Assembly (NCBI RefSeq): GCF_000516555.1 | Contig: NZ_AZSJ01000003.1 | Location: forward strand, 1,309,300 to 1,373,299 | Length of the DNA: 64,000 nt | Direction of reading: 5' to 3' | Source: Afipia sp. P52-10 | Lineage (GTDB): Bacteria > Pseudomonadota > Alphaproteobacteria > Rhizobiales > Xanthobacteraceae | Part shown: positions 46,889 through 57,628 of the stretch, piece after piece | Layout: each line of letters opens with the position of its first letter | Numbering within the stretch: the stretch's first letter is position 1 | The notes under the pieces: model-generated | Database searches by the model: none | What the model was told of the DNA's origin: nothing | The model's input: the letters and a program-made list of their open reading frames with translations, nothing else | Made by a program: the position numbers and the translations under genes

Positions 46889-48280
46889 TCACGCCGTCCT
46901 GATCCAGATGCCGATCGGCTGTTCGAGGCCCCGGACGACCTGCGCCGGATGCGCCACGAGCCGCATCCGCTCGATCTCCGTATCGTCCGCCTCGCTGCGC
47001 ACCTTGGCAACCAGCGCATCGCTCGCCACCAGCACGCAGCCGAGCTGCCGCGTCAGCGCCTCGAGCCGGCTCGCCGCATTCACCGTGCTGCCGATCACCG
47101 CGAACTCCAGCCGGTGCGCACCGATGTCGCCAAGCACCACCGGCCCGTAATGCAGGCCGAAGCCGGCGTGGATCGGCGGCTGACCGCGCGCTTCGCGTCG
47201 ATGATTGAACGCCGCCACCGTGGCGATCATCGCCTGCGCGCAACGCAGCGCGTTCCACGCATCGCTGACGCCCGCGAACGGCGTGCCGAAGGTCGCCATC
47301 AGTCCGTCGCCGAGATACTTGTCGAGGGTGCCGCCATGCTGAAACACCTCGTGCTCCATCAGGCCGTGAAACTCCCGCAGCGTGCCGATGATCTCCTCCG
47401 GCTGCTTGCCGTCGGCAAATGCCGTAAAGCCGATGATATCGACGAACAACACCGCGACGTTCTGGGTGCGGACCTGCTTCAGCGGCTCGTCATTCTTCGA
47501 CAGTTCCTGCACCACCGTCGGCGAGAAATAGCGCGCGAGATTCGTTCGCTCGCGCTCCACCGAAGCGTGGTTGAGCAACAGATTGTGCGAGCGCCGCACT
47601 GCGACGGCCAGCGTCGCCGCGACGATCATCAGCGTCACGATTTCCTGGAATCGCCCCTGCAGATAGAGAGAGTTCGGATCGACCACGCGCAACAGCCGCT
47701 CGTCGCCGCCGAGCGCTGCGCGCAACCGCTCGGTCAGCGCCGGATCGACCGGCTGCAGCCAGAGCCAGAACACGCCGACGCACCAGAGCGCCGATGCCCA
47801 GACGCCCATCGCCACCAGCGTCCGCCAGGAATAGGCGAGTGGCGCGCTGGCGAGCAGCACGAAGAAGTAGAGGAAATTGTTGAAGTGCAGCGCCGCAGGC
47901 GCGGGCCACTCGATCGTCCGCCACGGATTCGGCACGACGATGATGAAGGTGAGCACCGCGAGATCGCAAAAGATCAGCAGGATTTCCGTGCCCGACCGGC
48001 CGACGCGGCCGACCTTGAGCTGCGCCCAGCCGATCAGCGCGAACACCAAGAGCATGGCTTCGTAGTAAAGGACGTCCCAGTACGGATTGACCACCACCGA
48101 CATCACCGCGATCACGGCAAGCGCGGTCCAGCGGGCGCGCACCGCAAGCAGCAGTCCTTCGCGCTTGGCGTTGACCAGCGCCGCCTCGGCGTAGCGTTCG
48201 GTCTCGCGCTGGCTGAGGGCCCGGCCGGCCTGTCCCGCGCCGGCCGGCACCTGTTGCATCGCTCTGGTCGGCATGGCCAT
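46889..48280 (-). CDS. Membrane-bound class III adenylate/guanylate cyclase
   Basis: 463 residues. About six membrane helices span residues 40-240 (e.g. [33 protein letters not shown]). A short signalling linker and a C-terminal class III cyclase domain ([17 protein letters not shown] with the first metal Asp, [16 protein letters not shown] with the second, [14 protein letters not shown]) follow. It makes cAMP or cGMP in response to an unknown membrane signal. A GGGGGAAG site supports the ATG at 48280; a TTG upstream is less likely. It is divergent from proB. Confidence 0.9.
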   Translation of the reverse strand: MAMPTRAMQQVPAGAGQAGRALSQRETERYAEAALVNAKREGLLLAVRARWTALAVIAVMSVVVNPYWDVLYYEAMLLVFALIGWAQLKVGRVGRSGTEILLIFCDLAVLTFIIVVPNPWRTIEWPAPAALHFNNFLYFFVLLASAPLAYSWRTLVAMGVWASALWCVGVFWLWLQPVDPALTERLRAALGGDERLLRVVDPNSLYLQGRFQEIVTLMIVAATLAVAVRRSHNLLLNHASVERERTNLARYFSPTVVQELSKNDEPLKQVRTQNVAVLFVDIIGFTAFADGKQPEEIIGTLREFHGLMEHEVFQHGGTLDKYLGDGLMATFGTPFAGVSDAWNALRCAQAMIATVAAFNHRREARGQPPIHAGFGLHYGPVVLGDIGAHRLEFAVIGSTVNAASRLEALTRQLGCVLVASDALVAKVRSEADDTEIERMRLVAHPAQVVRGLEQPIGIWIRTA

Positions 48281-48409
48281 CACCACTTCCCCCGATCGCG
48301 CCTGGCCGCTGCTTATCACGGACGACGCGCCGATTGCCAAAGCAGGCGTCCTGTGACAGGGGAAGGACAGGCCGCGCCGCGGCCAGAACCCCTGTCATCG
48401 CTTGTTCCT

Positions 48410-49543
48410 ATGCCGCTGCCTGCCCTCAAGGATTTCAAACGCATCGTCATCAAGGTCGGATCGTCCCTGCTGGTCGATTCGGCGGCGGGGCGCGTCAAGC
48501 GATCCTGGCTGGTGGCGCTCGCCGAGGACATCGCCAAGCTGCACGGCCAGGGCCGCGATGTGCTGGTGGTCTCGTCCGGCTCGATCGCGCTCGGCCGCAG
48601 CCGGCTGAAGCTGCCGCGCGGCGCGCTGAAGCTCGAGGAGAGCCAGGGAGCGGCGGCGGTCGGCCAGATCGCCCTGGCGCGAATCTGGTCGGAGGTGCTC
48701 GGCCAGCACGGGATCGAGGCGGGACAGATCCTGCTGACCCTGAACGACACCGAAGAACGGCGCCGCTACCTCAACGCACGCTCGACCATCGGCAAGCTGC
48801 TCGACTGGCGCGCGGTCCCGGTGATCAACGAGAACGACACCATCGCCACCAGCGAAATCCGCTACGGCGACAACGACCGTCTCGCCGCACGCGTCGCCAG
48901 CATGGCCAGCGCCGACCTGCTGATCCTGCTGTCGGACATCGACGGCCTCTATGACGCGCCGCCGACCGCCGACAACAATGCGAAGCTGATTCCGCGTGTC
49001 GATGCGATCACTGCCGAGATCGAGGCGATGGCCGGTGCGGCCGGATCGGAGCTGTCGCGCGGCGGCATGCGCACCAAGATCGAGGCGGCGAAGATCGCCG
49101 TCGGCGCCGGGGCGCACATGATCATCGCCTCGGGCAAGATCGACCACCCGCTGCAGGCGATCGCCAAGGGCCGCCGCTGCACCTGGTTCATGACCGCGGC
49201 CAACCCGGTGACCTCGCGCAAGCGCTGGATCGCCGGCACGCTGGAAGCCAAGGGGACGCTGACGATCGACGCCGGCGCGGTGTCGGCGTTGCGCGCCGGC
49301 AAGAGCCTGTTGCCCGCAGGCGTGATCCGGATCGAGGGGCGTTTCGCCCGCGGTGACGCAGTGGTGGTGCGCGGCCCTGACGGCCACGAGATCGGCCGCG
49401 GCCTGGTCGCCTACGACGCGGACGATGCGGAGCGGATCAAGGGTCGTTCGTCGGGGGATATCCTGACCATCCTCGAGATCGGCGGCCGTGCCGAAATGAT
49501 CCACCGCGACGACCTGGTGATCGGCCCCAGGCCCAAGACCTGA
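48410..49543 (+). CDS. proB: Glutamate 5-kinase
   Basis: 377 residues; first step of proline synthesis (ATP + glutamate to glutamyl-5-phosphate). The amino-acid-kinase domain has [44 protein letters not shown]; a C-terminal PUA domain (about 285-370, [20 protein letters not shown]) is present. The frame runs open far upstream, but the conserved start is at the ATG 48410. It lacks an obvious Shine-Dalgarno sequence. Confidence 0.96.
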   Translation: MPLPALKDFKRIVIKVGSSLLVDSAAGRVKRSWLVALAEDIAKLHGQGRDVLVVSSGSIALGRSRLKLPRGALKLEESQGAAAVGQIALARIWSEVLGQHGIEAGQILLTLNDTEERRRYLNARSTIGKLLDWRAVPVINENDTIATSEIRYGDNDRLAARVASMASADLLILLSDIDGLYDAPPTADNNAKLIPRVDAITAEIEAMAGAAGSELSRGGMRTKIEAAKIAVGAGAHMIIASGKIDHPLQAIAKGRRCTWFMTAANPVTSRKRWIAGTLEAKGTLTIDAGAVSALRAGKSLLPAGVIRIEGRFARGDAVVVRGPDGHEIGRGLVAYDADDAERIKGRSSGDILTILEIGGRAEMIHRDDLVIGPRPKT

Positions 49544-49566
49544 GCAAGGCCCGAGACCTGAGCAAG
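49531..49566. repeat. 18-bp tandem duplication over the proB stop
   Basis: GCCCAAGACCTGAGCAAG (49531-49548) is followed at once by GCCCGAGACCTGAGCAAG (49549-49566), 17 of 18 identical. The first copy contains the proB TGA. Confidence 0.75.
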
Positions 49567-49918
49567 GTCTGGACCGGCATATCCGAAAGACCTGAAAAGC
49601 TCGCGAAACGACCGGCTGGAACCGGCTCTGCCCCAGCTCGGCTGTCCCGGACCAGGTCGGCCATTGACCGACCTTGCGCGGCTCGCGAGCGCCACCCGGC
49701 AGATGTTAACGGCTTTCGGCGGGTTTGCGGGCCTTTGCACCATCTTGTCCTGCCCCCTGCCGGCTCCCCATATGCGGCTGCTGAGCGGGCCAATGCACCA
49801 TCAGCAATGCGGCGGCAGCGGTGGCGAGCCGCGAATTTGCGTGCTAGGACATGGCCTTAAGCATGGTCCGGCGGCAATGATGCGGCCGCAAGCCATGCGC
49901 CCGGAAAAAGCTTCAACC
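49544..49918. other. proB-proA intergenic stretch
   Basis: 375 bp, longer than usual for a proBA operon. Apart from the tandem 18-mer I see no gene, terminator or repeat. proA may have its own promoter here. Confidence 0.45.
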
Positions 49919-51211
49919 ATGACCGCCTCGCTGAAAGCCATCGACGCTCCCGACGACCTCGCCACGCTGATGCACGACCTCGGCCGCCGCGCCCGCGCTG
50001 CCGCCCGCGTGCTCGCGCTGACGCCGCCGGATCGGAAGAACCGCGCGCTCGAGGCGATCGCCCGTGCGATCCGCGCCAATGCGGCAACGATCCTCGCCGC
50101 CAACGCCGAGGACGTAGCCGACGCGCGCGCGAACGGGACCACCGGCTCCTTCATCGACCGACTGACGCTGGACCCCAAGCGGGTCGAGGGTATCGCCCAG
50201 GCGATCGATGACATCCGCAAGATTTCCGATCCCGTCGGTGTCGTCACCGAGACCTGGACCCGCCCGAACGGCATGACAATCGAGCGGATGCGCGTGCCGC
50301 TTGGAGTCATCGGCGTGATCTTCGAGAGCCGCCCCAACGTCGCGGCCGATGCCGGCGCGCTGTGCCTGAAGGCCGGCAACGCGGTGATCCTGCGCGGCGG
50401 CTCGGAAAGCTTCCGCTCCTGCCGCGCGCTGCACGACTGCATGATCGCCGGCTTGCGCGAAGCGAAGCTGCCGGAAGACGCGATCGTGCTCGTGCCGACC
50501 CGCGACCGCGCCGCCGTCGGCATGATGCTCGCCGGCCTCGACGGATCGATCGACGTGATCGTGCCGCGCGGCGGCAAGAGCCTGGTCGCCCGCGTGCAGG
50601 CCGAAGCGCGCGTGCCAGTGTTCGCCCATCTCGAAGGCCTGTGCCACGTCTACATCGATGGCGCCGCCGATCTGGCGATGGCCAAGTCGATCGTCATCAA
50701 CGCCAAGATGCGCCGCACCGGCGTCTGCGGCGCCGCCGAAACGCTGTTGGTCGACAAGGCCGCTGCACCGACGCATCTGAAGCCGCTGATCGACGCCTTG
50801 ATCGAGGCGGGTTGCGAAGTGCGCGGCGACGCCGCCGTGCAGGCCGCGGACCCGCGCGTCAAGCCCGCGACCGACGAGGACTGGAGCACCGAATATCTCG
50901 ACGCGGTGATCGCGGTGAAAATCGTCGATGGCGTCGACGACGCGATCGCCCACATCGAAAAGTACGGCTCGCACCACACCGACTCGATCGTCACCGACGA
51001 CGGCGCCACCGCGCAGCGCTTCCTGGACGAGATCGACTCGGCGATCGTGCTGCACAATGCCTCGACCCAGTTCGCCGATGGCGGCGAGTTCGGCTTCGGC
51101 GGCGAGATCGGCATCGCCACCGGCAAGTTTCATGCACGCGGCCCGGTGGGCGCCGAACAGCTGACGAGCTTCAAGTATCGCGTGCTGGGCACCGGCCAGA
51201 CCCGTCCGTGA
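49919..51211 (+). CDS. proA: Gamma-glutamyl phosphate reductase
   Basis: 430 residues, aldehyde-dehydrogenase fold; second step of proline synthesis, NADPH-dependent. The nucleophile Cys is in [16 protein letters not shown] (about residue 268), preceded by [19 protein letters not shown]. It ends [28 protein letters not shown] precedes the ATG at 49919; another in-frame ATG lies 25 bases earlier in a less conserved part. The stop overlaps the nadD GTG. Confidence 0.96.
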   Translation: MTASLKAIDAPDDLATLMHDLGRRARAAARVLALTPPDRKNRALEAIARAIRANAATILAANAEDVADARANGTTGSFIDRLTLDPKRVEGIAQAIDDIRKISDPVGVVTETWTRPNGMTIERMRVPLGVIGVIFESRPNVAADAGALCLKAGNAVILRGGSESFRSCRALHDCMIAGLREAKLPEDAIVLVPTRDRAAVGMMLAGLDGSIDVIVPRGGKSLVARVQAEARVPVFAHLEGLCHVYIDGAADLAMAKSIVINAKMRRTGVCGAAETLLVDKAAAPTHLKPLIDALIEAGCEVRGDAAVQAADPRVKPATDEDWSTEYLDAVIAVKIVDGVDDAIAHIEKYGSHHTDSIVTDDGATAQRFLDEIDSAIVLHNASTQFADGGEFGFGGEIGIATGKFHARGPVGAEQLTSFKYRVLGTGQTRP

Positions 51212-51825
51212 CCGTCGCCGAGCGGATCGCCTTTCCCCTCACCACCGATGGCCTGCGCATCGGCCTGCTCGGCGGATCGTTCAATCCGCCGCACGCGGCG
51301 CATCGTGCGCTGAGCCTGTTCGCGCTGAAACGTCTGCAGCTCGATCGGGTATGGTGGCTGGTCTCGCCCGGCAACCCGCTGAAGGACACCCGGGCGCTGC
51401 CGCCGCTTGGTGAGCGGATCGCCGCGGCCCGCGCCGTCGCCAACCATCCGCGCATCGACGTCACCGGGCTCGAGGCGCTGATCAGCACCCGCTACACCAT
51501 CGATACCGTCATAGCGCTTCGCCGCAAGTTCCCGACCCTCCGTTTCGTCTGGCTGATGGGCGCCGACAACCTCGCCCAGTTTCACCGCTGGCGGAACTGG
51601 CAGGGCATCGCGGCCGCTCTGCCGATCGCCGTGATCGACCGGCCGTCCGACAGCCTGCGCGCGCTCGCATCACCTGCCGCACAGGCTCTGTCAAAGTTTC
51701 GTCACACCGAGAGCCGGGCGGCACAGTTGGCGGATTTCCGCCCGCCGGCATGGGTGTTCCTGCGTGGCATGAAGTCACCGCTGTCATCGACGCACATCAG
51801 AAGTCAGATAAAGCAATCGGTCTGA
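51208..51825 (+). CDS. nadD: Nicotinate-nucleotide adenylyltransferase
   Basis: 205 residues, Rossmann nucleotidyltransferase of NAD synthesis. [18 protein letters not shown] carries the GxFxPxHxxH motif and SSTHIRSQI the C-terminal ISSTxIR motif. The GTG at 51208 shares bases with the proA stop (GTGA), so translation is coupled. The N-terminus has about 18 residues before the core strand, usual in alphaproteobacteria. Confidence 0.95.
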   Translation: MTVAERIAFPLTTDGLRIGLLGGSFNPPHAAHRALSLFALKRLQLDRVWWLVSPGNPLKDTRALPPLGERIAAARAVANHPRIDVTGLEALISTRYTIDTVIALRRKFPTLRFVWLMGADNLAQFHRWRNWQGIAAALPIAVIDRPSDSLRALASPAAQALSKFRHTESRAAQLADFRPPAWVFLRGMKSPLSSTHIRSQIKQSV

Positions 51826-52011
51826 CATCATCTGGACATTGAAACCATTAACCTTACATGGATAGGATGGGTGTGGGCCGCTGGCGGATTCGGCGCCCAC
51901 GATGAAGTGACCCTGGCGCGCTTCGCGGGAGAGAGAACCACACATGCGGCGCGTGCCTCCGGTTTCGGAGTGACGCAGTCTCGTTTTGTAGTGACGTAGT
52001 GACACGACGCA

Positions 52012-52467
52012 GTGAAAGGAAAGGTCCTGACAACATCTCCTGTTGCTTCTTCAGCCTCGGCTAAACCCGCAGTCACCCGGGCCAACCAAACCTCCGCGTC
52101 CGCCGCAGCCACCAAGGCCCGGCCCGACGCCGAACAGGCCCTGAAGATGATCCTCGCCCGCCTCGACGACATGAAGGCAGAGGACACCGTCACCATCGAC
52201 CTCCGCGGCAAATCCAGCATCGCAGACTACATGATCGTCACCAGCGGCCGGGCCAACCGGCACGTCGGCGCGATCGCTGAGAACGTGATGAAGGATCTTG
52301 GCGAGGCCGGTTTGAAAGGCATTCACGTCGAAGGCCTGCCGAACTGCGACTGGGTTCTGATCGATACGGGCGACGTGATCGTCCATGTCTTCCGACCCGA
52401 GGTTCGCACGTTCTACAGCCTCGAGAAAATGTGGACGCCCGTGCGGCCGGTCCCGAAGGCGAGTTAG
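52012..52467 (+). CDS. rsfS: Ribosomal silencing factor RsfS
   Basis: 151 residues. The RsfS/Iojap domain covers about 40-145: LDDMKAEDTVTIDLRGKSSIADYMIVTSG, HVEGLPNCDWVLIDTGDVIVHVF, RTFYSLEKMW. It binds L14 and blocks subunit joining in starvation. An Ala/Ser/Pro-rich N-terminus of about 40 residues precedes the domain; the start (GTG at 52012) is uncertain because there is no ATG in the right place. Confidence 0.92.
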   Translation: MKGKVLTTSPVASSASAKPAVTRANQTSASAAATKARPDAEQALKMILARLDDMKAEDTVTIDLRGKSSIADYMIVTSGRANRHVGAIAENVMKDLGEAGLKGIHVEGLPNCDWVLIDTGDVIVHVFRPEVRTFYSLEKMWTPVRPVPKAS

Positions 52468-52670
52468 TGGAGCAGGTTTGACGTCCGCGTCCCGCTGGCT
52501 GCGGGACTGACGAAGGCGGCTGCCAAATCCAAGCCTCCACTTTGTATTGTGCGTGTGAGTGGTCCTTTGATTTCAACATTTGCAGGCACGTTTGCCGCCA
52601 GAGGATGCCAATGTCGCAATCGAGCCCTTCGCCCTAGACCTGCGCTGATCTGTCCTGCCGAGGGGCGACC

Positions 52671-53153
52671 ATGCGCCTGATCGTGATTGCTGTCGGCCGG
52701 CTGAAAGCCGGACCGGAAAGGGAACTCGTCGATCGCTATCGCGAGCGGTTCGCCGACCTCTCGCGCAAGCTCGGCTTCCGCGGCCTGGAGGTACACGAAA
52801 TCACCGAGAGCCGCGCCCGCGATACATCCACCCGCATGAGCGAAGAGGCCGCCGCGATCACGGCTCTCATTCCCGAAGGCGCCATCGCTGTGGCCATGGA
52901 CGAACGCGGCAAGGCGATCGACAGCGCCACCTTCGCCGCTCAGCTCGGCCGCTGGCGAGACGAATCAAGCGGGACCGTTGTATTCATCATCGGCGGAGCG
53001 GACGGACTTTCGCCTGAATTGCGGCGCAGGGTGAAAGCATCGTTCGCGTTCGGCTCGGCAACATGGCCGCATCAATTGGTGCGGATCATGCTGATGGAGC
53101 AGCTTTACCGGGCGGCAACGATCCTGGCCGGCCATCCTTACCATCGCGCCTGA
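52671..53153 (+). CDS. rlmH: 23S rRNA (pseudouridine1915-N3)-methyltransferase RlmH
   Basis: 160 residues, SPOUT fold, full length. MRLIVIAVGRLKAGPERELV opens it; VVFIIGGADGLSPELRR and the C-terminal knot ATWPHQLVRIMLMEQLYRA with the final HPYHRA are diagnostic. It methylates pseudouridine 1915 in helix 69 of the 70S ribosome. Conserved neighbour of rsfS. Confidence 0.96.
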   Translation: MRLIVIAVGRLKAGPERELVDRYRERFADLSRKLGFRGLEVHEITESRARDTSTRMSEEAAAITALIPEGAIAVAMDERGKAIDSATFAAQLGRWRDESSGTVVFIIGGADGLSPELRRRVKASFAFGSATWPHQLVRIMLMEQLYRAATILAGHPYHRA

Positions 53154-53216
53154 GACCGATCCGCCGTTTGCAGCGGATTCAGACTGAACCGAACGAGCGG
53201 CGACACGCGGATTGCC

Positions 53217-54686
53217 ATGAGCCGGATTCCGAAGAACCGGATGTCCACCATCACCACAAAGACTGCCGGACGCCTGGCGCACCTGCCCCTCCGCAACCGC
53301 TTTCGGCTGCCCCCCACGCTTGTCGGCGTCACCATCGTCGCGGTGGGCCTGCTCGCCACCGACGCCACACGCCCGGCACTGGCGCAGGGCGCCGACGCGC
53401 CGCCGCCCCCGGTGGCCACGGCAACGCCACCCGAAACCGCGCCCGCGGCGGATACCGACAAGAAGCCGCCGACCGCCGCGATCGAAGACGTCATCAAGAA
53501 GCACGAGCAGGAACTCGAACAGGCCCGCAACAGGCAACGCGATGCGATCGACGCCGAGAACAAGCTGAAGGCCGAGATCGCCGAGATCGGCCAGGACCGC
53601 AACAAGCTCAACCGGCAGCTGATCGACACCGCCGCGCGGGTCCGCTCGATCGAGGAGCGCATTGCCGAAACCGAGGACCGGTTGCGCATGCTCGATCAGC
53701 GTGAGGTGATGATCCGCAACTCGCTCGATGCGCGGCGCGCGGAGACCACCGAAGTCTTGGCCGCGCTGCAGCGCGCCGGACGACGCGCACCGCCTGCGCT
53801 GATGGTGCGCCCCGAAGACGCGCTGCAATCGCTGCGCACGGCGATGCTGCTCGGTGCCGTGGTGCCGGAAATGCGCGCCCGCGCCGAGCGGCTGATCGGC
53901 GACCTCGGCAATCTGGTCAGCATTCGCAAGGAAAACACCGAGCAGCGCGAGAAGCTGATCGCCGATCGCGACGCGCTCAACACCGACCAGCGGCGGCTCG
54001 CCGCACTGATCGAGGAGCGGCAGCGCAAGCAGAACGCGGTGGAGAAAGACATGGAGGCCGAGCGGGTGCGCGCGGCCGAGCTGTCGAAGCAGGCCGACAA
54101 CCTGCGCGACCTGATCGCGAAGATGGAGCAGGATCTGAAGAGCGCCGCCAAGGCCGCCGCGGCCGCCAACAGCCACGGAACGCCGAAGGCGCTCGGCAAG
54201 AACATGGGCGCCCTGAAGGATCCCGGACGGCTGAGCCCCGCCATCGCCTTCGCCTCGGCGAAGGGCCTGCTGCCGATGCCGGTCAACGGCGTCAAATTAC
54301 GCGGATTCGGCAGTTCCGATGGAACGGGCGGCACCGAAAGAGGCATTTCGGTGGCAACACGCCCAGGGGTGCAGGTCACAACTCCGTGCGATGGCTGGGT
54401 TGTCTATTCAGGTCCGTTCCGCAGCTACGGTCAACTCTTGATCCTCAATGCCGGTGGCGGGTATCATGTCTTGCTTGCCGGGATGGAGCGAATTTCGGTT
54501 AACATCGGCCAGTTCGTCCTGACAGGAGAACCGGTGGGGACGATGGGGACGGCCTCTCAGGTTGCTTCGATTTTGGCTGCGGCTCCCAGTCAGCCGGTCT
54601 TATATATCGAGTTTCGCAAGGACAACACTCCTATCGATCCAGGTCCATGGTGGACCGCAAGTGAAGGCGAAAAGGTTCGCGGATGA
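53217..54686 (+). CDS. envC: Murein hydrolase activator, EnvC-like (degenerate M23)
   Basis: 489 residues. N-terminal signal or anchor segment (about 35-58) is followed by a proline-rich stretch and long coiled coil (about 95-320, heptad-rich with Glu/Lys/Arg) and a C-terminal LytM domain (about 365-480). The zinc ligands of active M23 enzymes (HxxxD and HxH) are not in place: the region reads GTGGTERGISVAT and YHVLLAG. This fits EnvC, which activates amidases in septal peptidoglycan splitting. The ctpA start overlaps its stop. Confidence 0.88.
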   Translation: MSRIPKNRMSTITTKTAGRLAHLPLRNRFRLPPTLVGVTIVAVGLLATDATRPALAQGADAPPPPVATATPPETAPAADTDKKPPTAAIEDVIKKHEQELEQARNRQRDAIDAENKLKAEIAEIGQDRNKLNRQLIDTAARVRSIEERIAETEDRLRMLDQREVMIRNSLDARRAETTEVLAALQRAGRRAPPALMVRPEDALQSLRTAMLLGAVVPEMRARAERLIGDLGNLVSIRKENTEQREKLIADRDALNTDQRRLAALIEERQRKQNAVEKDMEAERVRAAELSKQADNLRDLIAKMEQDLKSAAKAAAAANSHGTPKALGKNMGALKDPGRLSPAIAFASAKGLLPMPVNGVKLRGFGSSDGTGGTERGISVATRPGVQVTTPCDGWVVYSGPFRSYGQLLILNAGGGYHVLLAGMERISVNIGQFVLTGEPVGTMGTASQVASILAAAPSQPVLYIEFRKDNTPIDPGPWWTASEGEKVRG

Positions 54687-56011
54687 TGCGCAAGACTTCC
54701 CTGGTTCTCCTCAGTGCTGCCGCCGGTGCCGCGGTCACGTTGCTCGTGACGCAGCCGCGCGTCACCCTGATCGGCTCATCGGCGCGCGCCGCAGCTTCCG
54801 ATACCTACCGCCAGCTCAACCTGTTCGGCGACGTGTTCGAACGCGTCCGCACCGACTACGTCGAGAAGCCCAACGACAGCAAGCTGGTCGAGAGCGCGAT
54901 CAGCGGCATGCTGACCGGGCTCGACCCGCATTCGAGCTACATGGATGCGAAGAGCTTCCGAGACATGACCGTGCAGACGCGCGGTGAATTCGGCGGCCTC
55001 GGCATCGAGGTCACCATGGAAGACGGCCTGGTGAAGGTGGTCTCGCCGATCGACGATACACCGGCCTCGAAGGCCGGCATCCTTGCCAACGACCTGATCG
55101 TCTCCCTCGACGACGAGAACGTGCAGGGCCTGACGCTCAACCAGGCGGTCGAGAAGATGCGCGGCCCGGTCAATACCAAGATCAAGCTGAAGGTCGTCCG
55201 CAAGGGCCAGGACAAGCCGCTTGAGATCACGCTGACGCGCGAGAACATCCGCGTCCGTCCGGTGCGCGCACGCGTCGAGCAGGACGACATCGCCTATATC
55301 CGCATCACCTCCTTCAACGAGCAGACCACCGAAGGCCTGAAGAAGGAGATCGCCAACCTGCAGAACCAGATCGGCGACAAGCTCAAGGGTTACATCGTCG
55401 ACCTGCGCAACAATCCCGGCGGCCTCCTGGAAGAGGCGGTGACCGTCTCCGACTCGTTCCTGGAGCGCGGCGAGATCGTTTCCACCCGCGGCCGCAATGC
55501 CGAGGAGACCCAGCGGCGCAGCGCCAAGGCCGGCGACCTCACCAAGGGCAAGCCGATCATGGTGCTGGTCAACGGCGGCTCGGCCTCGGCTTCGGAAATC
55601 GTCGCGGGCGCGCTGCAGGACCACAAGCGGGCGACCGTGATCGGCACGCGCTCGTTCGGCAAGGGCTCGGTGCAGACGATCATCCCGCTTGGCCAGGGCA
55701 ATGGCGCGCTGCGGCTGACCACCGCGCGCTACTACACCCCGTCGGGCAAGTCGATCCAAGCCAAGGGCATCATCCCGGATGTCGAGGTGCTGCAGGACGT
55801 GCCGGAGGAGCTGAAGGCCCGCACCGACACCAAGGGCGAAGCGTCGCTGCGCGGCCACCTCAAGGCCGAGGGCGATGAGCAGACCGGATCGCAGTCCTAC
55901 GTGCCGCCGGAAGCCAAGGACGACAAGGCGCTGAAGATGGCGGTCGACCTGCTGCACGGGGTCAAGGTCAATGCGGCCTCGCCGACCCCGGTCGAGAAGG
56001 CGGCCAACTGA
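54683..56011 (+). CDS. ctpA: C-terminal processing peptidase (S41)
   Basis: 442 residues. Signal or anchor sequence at 1-30, a PDZ domain (about 88-165, GGLGIEVTMEDGLVKVVSPI) and the S41 protease core with the Ser in NGGSASASEIVAG and Lys in SFGKGSVQTIIPL, the serine-lysine dyad. It cleaves periplasmic or cell-wall enzymes at their C-termini. Operon with envC through an ATGA overlap; a terminator follows. Confidence 0.95.
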   Translation: MMRKTSLVLLSAAAGAAVTLLVTQPRVTLIGSSARAAASDTYRQLNLFGDVFERVRTDYVEKPNDSKLVESAISGMLTGLDPHSSYMDAKSFRDMTVQTRGEFGGLGIEVTMEDGLVKVVSPIDDTPASKAGILANDLIVSLDDENVQGLTLNQAVEKMRGPVNTKIKLKVVRKGQDKPLEITLTRENIRVRPVRARVEQDDIAYIRITSFNEQTTEGLKKEIANLQNQIGDKLKGYIVDLRNNPGGLLEEAVTVSDSFLERGEIVSTRGRNAEETQRRSAKAGDLTKGKPIMVLVNGGSASASEIVAGALQDHKRATVIGTRSFGKGSVQTIIPLGQGNGALRLTTARYYTPSGKSIQAKGIIPDVEVLQDVPEELKARTDTKGEASLRGHLKAEGDEQTGSQSYVPPEAKDDKALKMAVDLLHGVKVNAASPTPVEKAAN

Positions 56012-56038
56012 CCCAGCCATTCGGCAAGACATGTTCCA

Positions 56039-56070
56039 AGGGGGCGGCTCAAGGCCGCCCCTTTCGTTTT
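56039..56070 (+). terminator. ctpA terminator
   Basis: GGGGCGGC / GCCGCCCC stem with a TCAAG loop (56041-56061), then TTTCGTTTT. Confidence 0.85.
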
Positions 56071-56108
56071 GATCGGTCTCATCCGATCCTTGGCGTCAGA
56101 ACTGCGCT

Positions 56109-56213
56109 AGAGCATGATCCGGACAAGTGCGAAGCGGTTTTCCGAAAAGATCACGCTTAAACAAGAAGCTAAAGCGCGAGGATGATTCATCCCGATCGCA
56201 TCGCGCTTTAGGG
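56109..56213. repeat. Rhizobial interspersed palindromic repeat
   Basis: AGAGCATGATCCGGACAAGT at the left, GCGGTTTTCCGAAAAGATCA, then AAGCTAAAGCGCGA and, inverted, TCGCGCTTTAG at the right end (56203-56213). I recognise this as a common intergenic element of Bradyrhizobium-type genomes. Confidence 0.75.
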
Positions 56214-56338
56214 CTCGGGGGCCGGCTGCATCGTACCGCCCGCCGCGAGCCCGGTCCGGCAGCGGTCGCTGCTCACCGGCGCCATCCGCCCGTGATATTG
56301 TTCCGCAGATTGATTCGCGGGACTGGTTCGCGGGGATT

Positions 56339-57583
56339 TTGCACGCCTTGACGACCGACGATCTGAACACTCCCCTCGGCAGGACCTTCGTCCGCAAGCG
56401 GCGCTTCCGGCTGCCCTTCAGTGCGACCCAGGCCCTGTCCGGGCTGCTGGCGGCATTCCTGCTCGGCTTCGTCGGCGTGGCGCTCTTCAACGACAATCCG
56501 CTCGGCGGCGAGCCGATGGCGCGCGTCGCCCTCGATACCGCGCCCGCTGCCCCGCAGGCGGCGGCCCCATCGCAATCGCCGGCGACGCAAACCGCGGCCG
56601 ATCCGGTGATCGTCCGGCAGCCGCCCGCGCCCGCAGAGCAACGGACTGTCACCATCATCGACGGCACCAGCGGGGCACGGAAAGACTTCAAGGTGCCCGG
56701 AACCAGCCAGGAGCCGCTGGCGGCAGAGCAGGGCGGCGGCGCGATGACTGCGCCCACTACGACTGCGCCAACGATGACCGGCATCAATCCGCGGCTGCTG
56801 GAATCCTCCCGCTACGGCATGATCCCGGCCGTCGCGGACGGGCTGAGGTCGTCCTCGGTCTATGCCGCGGGCACCGATGCGTTGCGCGCGCGGGCCGCCA
56901 CCATGCCGTCGATCGCCATCGTCATCGGCGGTCTCGGCGTCGGTGCCGCCAAGACCAACGACGCCATCATGAAGCTGCCCGGCGCGGTGACGCTCGCCTT
57001 CACCCCCTACGGCTCGGATCCGGCGCGCCTGGTCGAGCGCGCCCGCAGCCAGGGACATGAGGTGCTGCTGCAGGTGCCGATGGAGCCGTTCGACTACCCC
57101 GACAACGATCCCGGGCCGCGCACGCTGCTCGCGACCGCCACCGCCGAACAAAACCTCGACCATCTGGCTTGGCATCTCAGCCGCTTCCAGGGCTATGCCG
57201 GTCTCGCCAACTTCATGGGCGCGAAGTTCGCCGCAACCGATGCGGCCATGCAGCCGATGCTGCGCGAGGCCGCCAAACGCGGGCTTGCCTACTTCGACGA
57301 TGGCACAGCCACGCGCAGCGTTGCCGGCGCGCTCGCGCAAGGGTTGAATGTGCCGTTTGCAAAAGCCGATCTGACCATCGACACCGTGCCGACGACGAGC
57401 GAGATCGATCGCGCGCTGGCACAGCTCGAGACGCTGGCGCGGCAGCGCGGCACGGCGATCGGAACCGCCTCGGCTCTGCCGGTTTCGATCGAGCGGATCG
57501 GCGCGTGGACGAAGCTGCTCGAGGGCCGGGGCATCCTGCTTGTGCCGTTGACAACAGCGATGCAAAAACCAAAATCGAGCTAG
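56339..57583 (+). CDS. Divergent polysaccharide deacetylase family protein
   Basis: 414 residues. A single N-terminal membrane span (about 32-52, SGLLAAFLLGFVGVALF), then a Pro/Ala/Thr-rich periplasmic linker (about 60-180), then the divergent deacetylase domain (IAIVIGGLGVGAAKTNDAIM, EVLLQVPMEPFDYPDNDPGP, YAGLANFMGAKFAATDAAM). The first metal-binding Asp-Asp pair of true NodB enzymes reads GGLG here, so catalysis is questionable. The start is a TTG at 56339; a second TTG at 56348 is possible. Classic neighbour between ctpA and rppH. Confidence 0.85.
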   Translation: MHALTTDDLNTPLGRTFVRKRRFRLPFSATQALSGLLAAFLLGFVGVALFNDNPLGGEPMARVALDTAPAAPQAAAPSQSPATQTAADPVIVRQPPAPAEQRTVTIIDGTSGARKDFKVPGTSQEPLAAEQGGGAMTAPTTTAPTMTGINPRLLESSRYGMIPAVADGLRSSSVYAAGTDALRARAATMPSIAIVIGGLGVGAAKTNDAIMKLPGAVTLAFTPYGSDPARLVERARSQGHEVLLQVPMEPFDYPDNDPGPRTLLATATAEQNLDHLAWHLSRFQGYAGLANFMGAKFAATDAAMQPMLREAAKRGLAYFDDGTATRSVAGALAQGLNVPFAKADLTIDTVPTTSEIDRALAQLETLARQRGTAIGTASALPVSIERIGAWTKLLEGRGILLVPLTTAMQKPKSS

Positions 57584-57628
57584 GCATGATCGGCATAGGG
57601 TCGTGCTCAACTTGAGGAGGTGAGCAGG

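Larger units (their letters stand above)
56012..56338. other. Intergenic region with terminator and rhizobial repeat
   Basis: 327 bp. It holds the ctpA terminator at 56039-56070, the interspersed repeat at 56109-56213 and the upstream region of the deacetylase gene. No further gene was seen. Confidence 0.6.

Noticed and set aside
46883..48409. Very long plus-strand frame leading into proB
   Set aside because: It is the mirror of the adenylate cyclase gene on the other strand: Arg/His-rich with no domain. proB starts at 48410.
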